Source: Owenia fusiformis
Lineage: Eukaryota > Annelida > Polychaeta > Sabellida > Oweniidae
Direction of reading: 5' to 3'
DNA: 35,500 nucleotides
Assembly (NCBI GenBank): GCA_903813345.2
Contig: CAIIXF020000012.1
Coordinates: 498,001-533,500, forward strand
A program made the translations under genes and the position numbers. Positions 9,790 through 20,800 of the stretch are shown piece by piece. Numbering within the stretch: position 1 is the stretch's first letter; every line of letters starts with the position of its first letter. The notes under the pieces were generated by a model, which had not been told where the DNA came from, did not search any database, and saw nothing but the letters and a program-made list of their open reading frames with translations.

Positions 9790-11509
9790 ACATTTGGACA
9801 GGTCGAAAATTGATGATAAATTTGATGAATTTTTGAAAATCGTCATTCCCATGTTATCCAATGGGAAATGGAGGGTTCAGGGCAAATCAGAAATCAGGAT
9901 ATCTTTTCAGTAAAAGATTCAGAAAAAAATATTTTAATATAGAAAATTGAATTGTCTAACTTTTTTGAACACTAAGTGTTTAGTTTATTTGATGAATATT
10001 AAAGTTACAGCGCTTCAAAGTCATTTTTGAAAATAATTTTTCGCCTCCTGTGTTATTTCAATGGGAGAGGTTTTTTGAAAAACAATTTTGACTTTAAAGC
10101 CCTATAACTTTGTTGAACCTGAAGAAAGATATCAAATTTTTGTTAAATAAAGTTAGCAAATTCAATTGCCTGCCTAACTCGTATTTTTTGCAAGGACTCG
10201 GATGGATGGATATTCTGTCATATGACTTGCGGCAAACCTACAAAATGCTAAAATGTTCTCATATCTATTGATTTGAAAAATAATCCACGTTCCATGTAAT
10301 GTAGAAGTATAGGTTTTAACAAATTTGTGGATTTTTCATCAAAGATTGTGGTTTCCATGGCAACCATGAATGACAGACCATTGGAACTTTGCATACTAGC
10401 TCAAAATGATCTCAATAACTTAAATAAAATTATTATAATGATTGAAGCTCAACTGAACGAATTATTCCGTGATTATAAAGTACCCTCTGTCATTTTTCAT
10501 TTTAGGGTAAAAAACTTCATTTTGACAACTTTCGTCCCGTTTCGGCGCGTCTGACAAAAATATTCTGAAGAATCACTTGAAAATACATAAGAAAAAATAT
10601 TTTCAATTTGTTCACAACTCGCGACATTTTTGACTGCTAGCTTACTACCTAATGTATGACATGATAATATTGAACGAACATCACCAGGTAATGATATGGA
10701 ACAAAGACACACTTAATTAAGTACATTACCAAATAATTGTAAGATATACTAATGGTCAAAATATAAGATGAGCTATTAGCAAAGTAACTCACAAACTATT
10801 TTAATTATAACATATTTCATATTTCATTTTATTTTTTCTCCAACAACTCTAGGCGATCTGTACAATTGTAGGGTTTTCCATGCCAAGCATTAGACCAAGT
10901 TAAATGTCAATCTGACCCTTTTATGTGTTGATAACTGTTAATGTCGACGTCAATCTTGCAGAACAAAATAATCGAGAGGCATCTGGACAAGAACGATAAC
11001 TATTTTGTTCTTTTGTATTTTGGCACAGTGACCCGTTGGGTCCACAAATAAATGACATAAAAGCAAATGCGCGCAAAAAATAACGAGGGTTAACATAAAG
11101 GTACATCAAAGCTGACAAATATGATATAACAAGTATGGAAGTGAGATGATTTAGCAAAAATGAATTAGATTCGTGAGAATGAGGTTTATTTCATTTATTG
11201 TTGAGGCCTAAGGATCGGTGTTTCCTCATATATATAAATTGTCATTTACGTTCGAAAGTGCCCTACCCTACCACTGCAATAGGCTAATTCTTAAGCTTAC
11301 TATAATGTATGTAGTAGATTTTTAAAATTGCAAATGACATTCAAACTAAATTTTATTCTTCTCAGGAAAAGTGTGACAGACAATTTTGCAAGTTCTTGCT
11401 GAGGAAAATTCAGTACATAATCAGGACAATGTCCTCAAGTACTGACATCATCAACAAGAAACTGCCCGAAATACAGAATGAATCACACTTGTCTGAATTG
11501 TGAGCTAGC
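9790..11509. other. No recognisable gene; old degenerate duplication at 9800-10190
   Basis: Two weakly similar stretches (each with a CCAATGGGA/TCAATGGGA word, then a TGAATTGTCTAAC/TTCAATTGCCTGCCTAAC word) suggest an old ~200-bp duplication between 9830 and 10180. Open frames at 10327-10554 (+), 10497-10712 (-), 10921-11157 (-) and 11410-11676 (-) have no recognised domain, and the last runs into the foldback TIR. Confidence 0.4.
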
Positions 11510-11960
11510 AGGCACGCCTTACAATCGTCACCGTACAGCGTCAAAAAATAGCGGAGTACAGTTTTCTGAAAGGTGACGCAAATTGACTGCTTTGAAGCAA
11601 AAAATATGACAAGGGTTTTAAAAAAATTGATGAAAACAAATACGATTTCGTGTGAAATAAAAACAATATTCTCCAAGAAATGGTTTTAACTTTCTAATTA
11701 TGATAAACGGTTTAGGAGCACTGCCCAGATCTTTTCTGAGTGAATCGGCCCACATAATCGACCCAAGTGAAAAAAGGTTGTTTTTTCACATTTCGTTTGG
11801 TTATTATTTTCCCTGCAGTCTGAGAGTATGGATTATTTTCAACAGAACAAGAATTTGTTAACTACACATTTTAGAACTGGCGAAGATTCAGCAAATAACC
11901 ATTCATTGTGTATATTTAAAAAATATCAGATTTGTACGGTGACGCATCAGCTGTACGTTG
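11510..11960 (+). repeat. Left terminal inverted repeat of the foldback element
   Basis: It pairs with 15860-16335 in reverse orientation. Shared landmarks in order are CACGCCTTACAATCG, CGTCACCGTACAGCGTCAAA, a TACGATTTCG stretch, AAACCATTTC (in reverse complement), GTGAATCGGCCCACAT, TTTCGTTTGGTTATTATTTT, CCCTGCAGTCTGAGAGTATGG and CAGCAAATAACCATTCA. It ends at TACGGTGACGCATCAGCTGTACG. The arms are diverged (roughly one base in five to seven by eye). Confidence 0.85.
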
Positions 11961-12849
11961 ACGATTAATTATAATTTGTGAGAAGTAATATAAAGAACTC
12001 ATTATTTATTTCAAATCGCATGAGTTTTGGTGTGGAAGTTCAAATGTTTATTCATTCAAGTATCCGTCGTATAAATGTTGTCAAACAGATCAATATCAAG
12101 CGAATGTTACTGCAGTCACCTTTGCGAGGAAGTGTCCATTTCGATATTTTTAGTTTTCATCGAATTAAACTTCTTTATAGTTGGCGTTATGCTTTGATGA
12201 ACTAAATGAGACTAAGCTTATATGAAATGGAAATTCTGGAGTATGATCATTTGTTCGCATATAGTGCATGGGCGCCACAGTTCAACGATATCTTCCACCG
12301 CTTAATGGAAGGTTACTGAAAATGTATGATACGGTAAGGATCATGAAACCAAAATCTCAGTATATTTGTTGCTATGTTATTGATGTTTTTAAACAAGTGA
12401 TGTCACAAGGAAATCTCATCTTGCACGTATGGCGTTTTAGGATGAAAGATGCAATATCTTGCATGGGGTAAAAATGGCTCTAGGCTATCGTTGTTAGTCA
12501 TATGAGAAAAGCCTGGCCTGGTTTAGTTCAAATGATATCAAAGCATTACGTCAACTTTCAAATAGTTAATTCCATGAAAACTAAAAATATCGAAATTAAT
12601 ACTTCCTGTCCGCCATCTTAAATGCGAAGGTGACGGCCGTAACTTTCGCTTGTTACTTACCAGTGATAATGTACATGTAGATCAGACACTTCTTTACCTC
12701 TTGTTCGAACAGTAAAGCTTAGAGTTGAAAGTGTTTCAGTAGTTAATCCTTGTTATCAGAATTCTAGAAATGAATGGATACATAACAATGTTGAATGGGA
12801 TACAACATTTGAATTTCCACACAAAAACTCAGAAGTACTCGAAGGCAAA
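11961..12849. other. Interior of the foldback element, left part
   Basis: Present only on the left side between TIR and palindrome array. Two plus-strand frames (11978-12205, 75 codons; 12268-12471, 67 codons) were inspected and show no recognisable domain. The sequence could be a captured fragment or the remains of a coding region. Confidence 0.4.
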
Positions 12850-13050
12850 AACCGCTTTTACAAACTGGCTTCTGAAGGACAACAGAAGCCGGCTTCTGGA
12901 GTCACCAAGAAGCCGGCTTTTACAAACTGGCTTCTTACGTACTACAGAAGCCGGCTTCTACAGTCAACAAGAAGCCGGCTTTTAAAAACCGGCTTCTGGA
13001 GGACAACAGAAGCCGGCTTCTGGAGTCACAAAGAAGCCGGCTTTTAAAAG
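12850..13050. repeat. Left array of AGAAGCCGGCTTCT palindromes
   Basis: Perfect or near-perfect 14-base palindromes AGAAGCCGGCTTCT/AGAAGCCGGCTTTT recur at intervals of roughly 20-45 bases, separated by short spacers such as GGAGTCACCA, GGACAAC and TACAAACTGG. Half-sites (CTGGCTTCT) are interspersed. The plus-strand frame through it (12770-12985) encodes only a low-complexity repeat. Confidence 0.85.
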
Positions 13051-13119
13051 CTTCTTACTTACTGACGTACTGCAAACATGGCTTTTGAATATAGTTTATA
13101 TTGTCATATTTTTGCAAAA

Positions 13120-14889
13120 CTATACGGGTAAATTGAATTCTAAGCATGGATATCGATGAATTTGATCACGTTCATCAATTCCAAAAATATTATGCATTGT
13201 ATTTACTGTTTAATAAAAACGCACCGCTCATTTTTCAAAACTGGCTCCAATTTGGAGCCAGTTTTCAAATCAGCTCGCACCATTAAACACAAGCTATTAA
13301 CGGACAATCTAGCCACTGGGAATCACGAGATACTGTCTCCCGATCATTTTGATGTTAATTATGCATCTTATTCTCGTATAATCTGCATGAAAATAAGGAA
13401 AAACTGAAAAATATGTAAAATTGTAATATATTTAAAGATTTTTGCAAAAAGTAATTTCAAGCCAAAACTATGAGAGAAAATTCATTTCTAAGTAAAAATA
13501 TCGATGAATTAGATCACGTTCACTAAATCAGAACAGATTATGCATTGCATTTCCGTTTAATAAAAACGCACCGCTCATTTTTCAAAACTGGCTCCAACTT
13601 GGAGCCAGTTCAGAAATCAGCTCGCTCCATCTTACATAAGCTATGTACAAATGATGTAGGGACAATCTAGCAACTGGGAATCACGGAATACTGTCTCACG
13701 ATCATTTCTATGTGCATTATGCATCTTATTCTCGTATAATTTGCATGAAAATGAGAAAAAACTGAAAAATACGTAAAATTGTAACTTATTTCAAGATTTT
13801 TTTGCAAAAAGTCATTTCGAGCCAAAACTATGAGAGAAAATTTATTTCTAAGTAAAAATATCGATGAATTAGATCTCGTTCACTAAATCAGAACAGATTA
13901 TGCATTGCATTTCCGTTTAATAAAAACGCACCGCTCATTTTTCAAAACTGGCTCCAATTTGGAGCCAGTTTACGAATCAGCTCGCTCCATCTTACACAAG
14001 CTATGTAGGGACAATCTAGCAACTGGGAATCACGGGATACTGTCTCACGATCATTTCTATGTGCATTTTGCATCTTATTCTCGTATAATTTGCATGAAAG
14101 TGAGAAAAAACTGAAAAATACGTAAAATTGTAACTTATTTCAAGATTTTTTGGAAAAAGCAATTTCAAGCCATAACTATGAGAGAAAATTCATTTCTAAG
14201 TAAAAATATCGATGAATTAGATCTCGTTCACTAAATCAGAATAGATTATGCATTGCATTTCTGTTTAATAAAAACGCACCGCTCATTTTCAAAACTGGCT
14301 CCAACTTGGAGCCAGTTTACAAATCAGCTCGCTCTATCTTACACAAGCTATGTAGGGACAATCTAGCAACTGGGAATCACGGGATACTGTCTCACGATCA
14401 TTTCTATGTGCATTATGCATCTTATTCTCGTATAAATTGCATGAAAATGAGAAAAAACTGAAAAATACGTAAAATTGTAACTTATTTCAAGATTTTTTGG
14501 AAAAAGCCATTTCAAGCCAAAACTATGAGAGAAAATTCATTTCTAAGTAAAAATATCGATGAATTAGATCACGTTCACTAAATCAGAATAGATTATGCAT
14601 TGCATTTCCGTTTAATAAAAACGCACTGCTCATTTTACAAAAATGGCTCCAACTTGGAGCCAGTTTACAAATCAGCTCGCTCCATCTTACACAAGCTATG
14701 TAGGGACAATCTAGCAACTGGGAATCACGGAATACTGTCTCACGATCATTTCTTTGTGCATTTTGCATCTTATTCTCGTATAATTTGCATGAAAATGAGA
14801 AAAAACTGAAAAATACGTAAAATTGTAACTTATTTCAAGATTTTTTGCAAAAAGTCATTTCAAGCCAAAACTATGAGAGAAAATTCATT
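13120..14889 (+). repeat. Five forward copies of a ~347-bp repeat
   Basis: The landmark GCACCGCTCATTTTTCAAAA (or its variants) lies at 13221, 13568, 13928, 14276 and 14623, giving spacings of 347, 360, 348 and 347. Copy 2 carries an extra ~11 bases near 13640. Each unit contains the hairpin AACTGGCTCCAA-TTGGAGCCAGTT and an AGCAACTGGGAATCACG segment. The first copy, next to the palindrome array, is the most diverged. The recurring 69-codon frames reflect repeat copying and are not supported as genes. Confidence 0.9.
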
Positions 14890-15600
14890 TCATTCATAAC
14901 ATGCATAATGCACATAAAAATAATCGTGAGATAGTATTTCGTGATTCCTAGTTGCTAGATTGTCCCTACATAGCTTGTTTAAGATGGAGCGAGCTGATTT
15001 GTAAACTGGCTCCAAGTTGGAGCCAGTTTTGAAAAATGAGCGGTGCGTTTTTATTAAACGGAAATGCAATGCATAAAATGATCTGATTTAGTGAAAGTGA
15101 TCTAATTCATCGATATTTTTACTTAGAAATGAATTTCTCTCATAGTTTTGGCTTGAAATGACTTTTTGCAAAAAATCTTTAAATATATTACAATTTTATG
15201 TATTTTTCAGTTTTTTCTCATTTTCATGCAAATTATACGAGAATAACATGCATAATGCACATAAAAATAATCGTGAGATAGTATTTCGTGATTCCCAGCT
15301 GCTAGATTGTCCCTACATAGCTTGTGTAAGATGGAGCGAGCTGATTCGTAAACTGGCTCCAAGTTTGAGCCAGTTTTGAAAAATGAGCGATGCGTTTTTA
15401 TCAAACAGAAATGCAATGCATAATCTACTCTTATTTAACGAACATGATTTAATTCATCGATATTTTTACTTAGAATTAAATTTCCCCTATAGTTTTGGTT
15501 TGAAATTACTTTTTGCAAAAAAATCTTGCAATATGTTACAATTTTACTTATTTTCATTTTTTCTCATTTCCATGCTAATTATACGAGAATAAAATGCATA
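14890..15600 (-). repeat. Two reversed copies of the ~347-bp repeat
   Basis: The same unit appears in reverse complement, with the landmark at 15044 and 15391 (spacing 347). The switch from forward to reverse lies around 14888-14895, in the words AAATTCATTTCATTCATAACATG. This creates a head-to-head junction: copy 5 and the first reversed copy can pair over about 340 bases. Confidence 0.9.
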
Positions 15601-15627
15601 ATGCACAACAAAATGATTGAGAGAGAG

Positions 15628-15773
15628 AATCTGGCTTTTAAAACTGGCTTCTTGGTAACTGCAGAAGCCGGCTTCTGTAAGTCATTCGAAGCCGGTTTTT
15701 AAAATCCGGCTTCTTGGTGACGCCAGAAGCCGGCTTCTGAGGTACTGTAGAAGCCGGCTTTGAAAGCCGGCTT
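15628..15773. repeat. Right array of AGAAGCCGGCTTCT palindromes
   Basis: Same palindrome as at 12850-13050 (AGAAGCCGGCTTCTG at about 15662 and 15725, plus variants GAAGCCGGTTTTT and GAAGCCGGCTTTGAAAGCCGGC). It lies between the last reversed repeat and the right TIR, mirroring the left array. Confidence 0.85.
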
Positions 15774-15859
15774 TATATATTTGCCTTCGACTCTTTCTCC
15801 AAAAACTTAAAGAATCTTAAGTTTATACCGAGCTCATATATTACACTTCATGAATTATA

Positions 15860-16335
15860 AGGAATCGTCACCGTACAACAGATGCGTCACCGTACTAGAT
15901 CTAATCTTTTTTAAACATATACAGTGAATGATTATTTGCTGAATCTTCATCTGTTCTAAAATATGTAGATAACGAATACATATTCTCATAAAAATAATCC
16001 ATACTCTCAGACGGCAGGGAAAATAATAACCAAACGAAAAGTGAAAAAACAACATTCTTCTCCCGAGTCGATCATGTGGGCCGATTCAGTCAGAAAAAAT
16101 CCGAGCAGGACTCAAAAAACTTTTATCATAATTAGAAAGTTAAAACCATTTCTAAGAGAATGCTGTTTTTATTACTCCCGAAATCGTATTTATTTTCATC
16201 GAATTAATTTTTTAACACCCTCATTATAGTTTTTACTTCAACTCTGTTAATTTTCGTCACCGTTCAGAAAATTATACTACGGTATTTTTTTGACGCTGTA
16301 CGGTGACGCCTGCTTACGCGATGGTTAGGCGTGGC
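15860..16335 (-). repeat. Right terminal inverted repeat of the foldback element
   Basis: Reverse complement of the left TIR. It starts with CGTCACCGTACAACAGATG followed by GCGTCACCGTAC, and ends GACGCTGTACGGTGACG, with a further related stretch ATGGTTAGGCGTGGC. Relative to the left arm there are about 12 extra bases (CGTAAGCAGGCG in reverse complement) near the outer end. A 62-codon and a 66-codon frame in it are shadows. Confidence 0.85.
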
Positions 16336-17629
16336 AGGGGCGTGACCAGAATCCAGAAGACGAGGCAGAAGTAGTGAGTAGTTATCAATCATATATATGG
16401 GCCATATTTCAGAATTTCTCTCGAAAAGGACTAATTTTTTGGTCATCTAACTCGTTAGCTACGCCCATAACTAGATTTCTAGTTTGATAATATCCAGAAT
16501 TGTAACTTTACTCAGATATTAATTGAAATGAAATTAGTGTGGATTACTTTTTTGGTATTTATACGACAAACAACTTAAACAAAGCCTGGCTTTTTAGATA
16601 GTAGTACTTCTCAAATAAATAAACATAACGATTCGGTGTGTATAAAAACAATACGAGTTCACAGGCGTGAGAAACGTTTATAAATCAAACCATTTCATAC
16701 ACTTACACACACTGCACTTTTTAAAGTCAGGCATTTTTTGAATGTACAGCGGAAACAATCTACTGTTTATTAAATATTTCACTCATTGTCACATATCTTT
16801 TTAAAATCATTCATAATAATCCCGATTGAGGAGGTAAGGATATTTATTTTGTGTTGTAAGATAACTGCACATATTTCTCCTAGTCTTGTAATCTCACATT
16901 TTCACATTTCCCCTAATATCTGTAATGCTAAAAATTAGATCCGTATATGGCAATTTTCAATTTGGTCATTTTACCGGATGACGCCATTCTCAAAATTCAT
17001 TTCGTTCGTTGCGTACCTTCACTACCTCTCTGACGTTGTTTAAATAGTTCTAAAATTCCCGGGGCACGATCTTAGAAAGCTTCAGAAATTAGTACTTTCT
17101 TTATTACGAAATCAACAACGCCAAAACTTTGATATTCCATTAATCATGACGTTTACAAATGATTTTACCATCTAAATTGGTAATCAATGATGTATTTGAT
17201 GTGTCTTTAGGTAAAAATCTCCGCGGAGCAACAAATTGTAAAATGTCAAGATCGATAATCACACATTACTACACGATTTCAAGATGGCGGTGTCAAAATT
17301 TTCTAAAAACGCTTCAAATAATATTATGTTAATTTCTGGCGAGTTCATCAATATCATAACTTGTTATCTAGTAACAAGATAGAGAAACATGTAAGAAATT
17401 CAATTTTATCGATTAAAACATCACATCGACATGTGGTATTCGTTTATTAGACGGTTAAAATTACGAATATGGGGATGACGTCACTTCAAAACGAACTGCA
17501 TAGCAACGGTGTTAATAAACAATTTCTGCCCTTGCAAATTCTTAAGTATTCATTTTTAACAGTTTGTTACGAATTACTTAATATTTTTCTTTTAAATGAA
17601 TTCTTACTACATAAGAAATAAACATTTTA
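16336..17629. other. No recognisable feature
   Basis: AT-rich sequence between the foldback element and the LINE fragments. No coding frame, RNA gene or clear repeat was seen. Confidence 0.4.
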
Positions 17630-17841
17630 TTAAATATTACGATTAAAATCAGTAGCAAACGCAAAGAAATATATTTTTTGAAGCAGGTCAAAATATTTAG
17701 CAGGGTAAATTTCGCGGGAATTTAAAGAACTGCATGAGGTAAGGCACAGGAGGTACGGATGGCACTGGACGAAAGGCTCGGAGACTGGGATGACGCAAAA
17801 ATTCCACCTCTTTTCAAATATCAAGGAATCATCATCATGTT

Positions 17842-18780
17842 TTATGTGTAGATAGTGTTCAAGGGAAAAAAGATTGCATTAGCACTAACAACTTGGGAAT
17901 TAAGAGATATTACCCCATTTTTCGTGGAGGCAAAATCACTCAAAGAGTCTACATTATTTGGGAAGTTATGAGCATACATTTGCAATTTTAAGTCAACTCT
18001 CATTCGGTGAAGTATGATCTCTTGGGATCGAGATAAGGTCAAACTGGAAGTTGATATAATTTTGTTTTTATATTTCATCTCTTGTTTGAAGGAATAAGAA
18101 GTTGAGCTATTTTTGATATTGTTGGGAACTGAATCCCATTTCCCTCAACTGAATACATGGTGATCTTCTGAATTTTGTAGATATATTAGGAGGTATTTGG
18201 TAATCACGAAGATAGTTGTCCTAGAATGTGTATTTTTGAATGGTCGAAATATTTCAGTTACATAGTCATTTTGGATATTGTACATACTTTTCTTAAGTGA
18301 TAATATTCAAAAGGGGTTTTATATATGAATTATACATTGTTTCAAGTGTTTTGAGTTTATTTTGAATTTAAGTGATTTCAAAGGATTTAATGCAGACTTC
18401 GTCGCATAGATAAGAGATGTGTTGTGATCCTGATAGGGTTGAGTCAAGAATATAGACAAAGTGTAATGGTGATTTTTGCTTTGAATCATTGCATTATTTA
18501 GGGTCAGGAAGGGATACTTTTCATTTTGACTTTTGAGAAAACAATTTCTACTGTTTTTTTTAGGTTAAAGTCAAGTTTCCACAATTTTGACCATTCTTCA
18601 ACTGTCTGAAGGTCAGATTGTAAAATTTGATGGGAGACTGGGTCATTAGGAATACAGGACACATATAAAGATGTGTCGTTATCATGTAGGAGCGGTTTTG
18701 AATTAAACTTAGTTAAATGAAATGTTAAAACTAGAAAATATCTTTCTTAAAATGTTCCCAATGAACGAGTCAGTTAATCA
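17842..18780 (-). pseudogene. Decayed LINE fragment B (reverse transcriptase end plus C-terminal region)
   Basis: Read on the minus strand from about 18780 downward. A heavily decayed stretch aligns with the usual GSILGPxLFLxxINDL region, then LLHDNDTSLYVSC stands where YADDTSLY is expected, followed by QSDLQTVEEWSKLWKLDFN, the conserved post-catalytic helix region of non-LTR reverse transcriptases, up to a stop near 18512. Further down, a 78-codon frame (17842-18078) has SRSQEIILHRMRVDLKLQMY, matching SRNQEIILNKARCDLIFKS in fragment A. Stops and frameshifts abound. It is the same family as fragment A but more decayed. The piece at 17630-17824 may belong to it but is not recognisable. Confidence 0.7.
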
Positions 18781-18929
18781 ATTTGAGATACTTCAGAAAA
18801 ATGATTCTATGACATATTATTGATTATATTTATGTGTAATTTAGTGAAAGCAATCTAGAAATACTCAATAATTAGGGAATACAGTAATCCCACTTTTTTG
18901 ACCATTTCATCGAGAGCGTGCCTGGATGG

Positions 18930-20800
18930 ACGTTTTTTATTCATAGAATTTATTTTACAAATACATAAAGTAAATAAACATTATACACTTGTAGTGGCTT
19001 TGCTGAAGGCATTATCAGCCACTTGATTAACAATTGCAGGGTGAAGAAAAAAGAGAGGATTAAATATGGACTCAAGAGTGAAGTGAGTGGTGGCAGGGAA
19101 ACCTACACATTTGCACATTTTTCTAAAAATGATGCAGTGAGCTTGAGAATTTTCAAATTAGTGGATTTAGTTAAGTTTGAATCCCCATGAAGAAATAATT
19201 CTACTTTGTCCCTCTTGTGTTTAAATTGAGAATAGCCAAAATTAAGAAAAGCTAAATTGTTTTCCAACTCTTCTAAGAATGGAGCACGAAGTATACAGGA
19301 AAAAATAAAATGAATTGTTGTTTCATTTGCATGGCCACAAGAACATGCAGGTGAGGTAACATTTGTAAAATTGTGAGAGTATAGATGTGACTTAAAAATT
19401 AAGTCACAACGAGCCTTGTTAAGTATAATTTCTTGATTTCTTGAAAATACTAAGTTCAGAGGATCGAATAATTGAATTAGATAACTCTTTCTTTGCCCTT
19501 GCTTAAATTTTCAGCTTCTATGAGGGGCTTTGAAAGGGTATTCCAATCCATCATTGATTGTAAAATACAGGATCGATGTGAAAATGATGTAATTTTTGTT
19601 GGGATTTGGAAAAGAGCAATTCGTCGAACATTAACGTTATGATGTCTACGAAATCTCTGGAAAATACTTGAAACATATGTCGGTACCAAATTATTCTGTG
19701 ATCTAAATACAAGAATATTGCGGTGATATTTGCGTCTTTCTGCTAATGATGTCCAATTTAAACAGTTCAAAACTTTAGTACAGGATGTACCATGAATGAC
19801 TCCAGAGCATAAGCAGGCTGCCTTATAATAAAGCTGATCAATTAATTATTAATTTTGATAAGTTTGCACACGATCAAAGAATATCACAATAATCAAAAAT
19901 CGGAAGAACAAATGACTTCAAAATTAGCTCCAAGTGTCTACTCCTAATTTCTTTTGGAGTGATCCGAGTGGGTTTAAGTGCTTTTCGACTTTTTTGTACA
20001 GTTCATTAATATGTTGTTCGAATGATAAATGTTTGTCAAGTGTTAAGCCGAGATGTTTGTGTCAACAAGAGGTAGAGAACTATTTCCAAGAGTTAGATCT
20101 GGTACTTGTAAAACTACTTTACGAGGGTTTGAGAATAAAATGTCCTTACTCTTTTCAGCTTTGAAATTCAATTTCCATAAGTTTGACCAGTTGACAATTG
20201 AATTCAAATCATTTTGTAAAATATTATTTTTTTCAAGTAAATTATCTCGGTTAAATGACTGGTAAAGAGAAGTTTCGTCTGCGTATATGTAACATTTACT
20301 GTGGAAATTCTCAGGAAGATCATTTATGTAAACTAAGAACAGTAAAGGACCAAGAATTGATCCTTGAGGGACACCTGAGTTGATATAATTCATATCTGAA
20401 AGATTTGATTCTTGTCCATCAAGCACTGCTTTGACACGTCGATTTGTGAGGTATGACTTTAAAAGGGATAAGATGGAAGGGGCAATACCATATGATTCTA
20501 ACTTTTTTAATAGTAATGAATGTGGTTAAGTGTCAAAAGCGGCTGAAATATCTAAATAAATACCCCTCACACACCCCCCTGTTTCAATTTCATTAGTGAT
20601 ATAATCTATAATGCTTAGTAATTGAGATTGGGTACTATGACCAGGAAGAAAATCGCTTTGAAGACTGTAAAACAGGTCATTTCTGTTGAGATGGTCAAAT
20701 ATTCTTTGCGTTCAGCTATTTTTGATAATGGACAATGTGATGTCTTTAGATTTAAAAGTTGTTGATGCTTTCCAAAAACAACGCTTTTTATCCATTTTAT
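18930..20800 (-). mobile_element. LINE fragment A, 5'-truncated CR1/Jockey-group-like element
   Basis: Contains most of a reverse transcriptase, a C-terminal extension and a 3' UTR, all on the minus strand. The 5' end is lost at about 20800. The 3' end lies near 18930, with AATAAA signals on the minus strand at 18949-18954 and 18936-18941. Several frameshifts and stops show it is dead. It sits directly upstream of fragment B on the same strand, so insertion of A into B, or two independent insertions, are both possible. The exact LINE clade cannot be settled by eye. Confidence 0.85.
19103..20800 (-). pseudogene. Reverse transcriptase pseudogene of LINE fragment A
   Basis: In order on the minus strand: a decayed start; SDFLPGHSTQSQLLSIIDYI; YLDISAAFDT with a TAA two codons from the first catalytic Asp; LLLKKLESYGIAPSILSLLK; SGVPQGSILGPLLFLVYIND; then YADETSLY, where the usual YADD second Asp is Glu; and LQNDLNSIVNWSNLWKLNF. 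A frameshift precedes HLGLTLDKHLSFEQHINELY. Next come AACLCSGVIHGTSCTKVL and LNWTSLAERRKYHRNILVFR. After another frameshift a Cys/His cluster CSCGHANETTIHFIFSC follows SRNQEIILNKARCDL. The reading ends at TAG 19103-19105. RT and C-terminal Zn-knuckle are standard for non-LTR elements; the protein copies element RNA into DNA at the target site in active relatives. Confidence 0.85.

Larger units (their letters stand above)
11510..16335. mobile_element. Composite ~4.8-kb foldback element with long TIRs and internal palindromic arrays
   Basis: The outer arms are inverted repeats of each other (about 11510-11960 and 15860-16335). Inside lie about 890 bases of unremarkable sequence (11960-12850), a palindrome array (12850-13050), five forward ~347-bp repeats, two reversed ones, and a second palindrome array (15628-15773) directly abutting the right TIR. 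No long coding frame is present, so it would be non-autonomous if mobile. The layout resembles Foldback/Galileo-type elements in outline (long TIRs plus internal tandem repeats), but no sequence link to those is claimed. Target duplication could not be defined because the arm ends differ by a short insertion. Confidence 0.75.

Noticed and set aside
13156-15416. 69-codon frames in each 347-bp repeat
   Set aside because: They appear on both orientations with the repeat, span the hairpin, and have no start-context or domain support.
20043-20265. Plus-strand frames over the LINE
   Set aside because: Shadows of the minus-strand reverse transcriptase.
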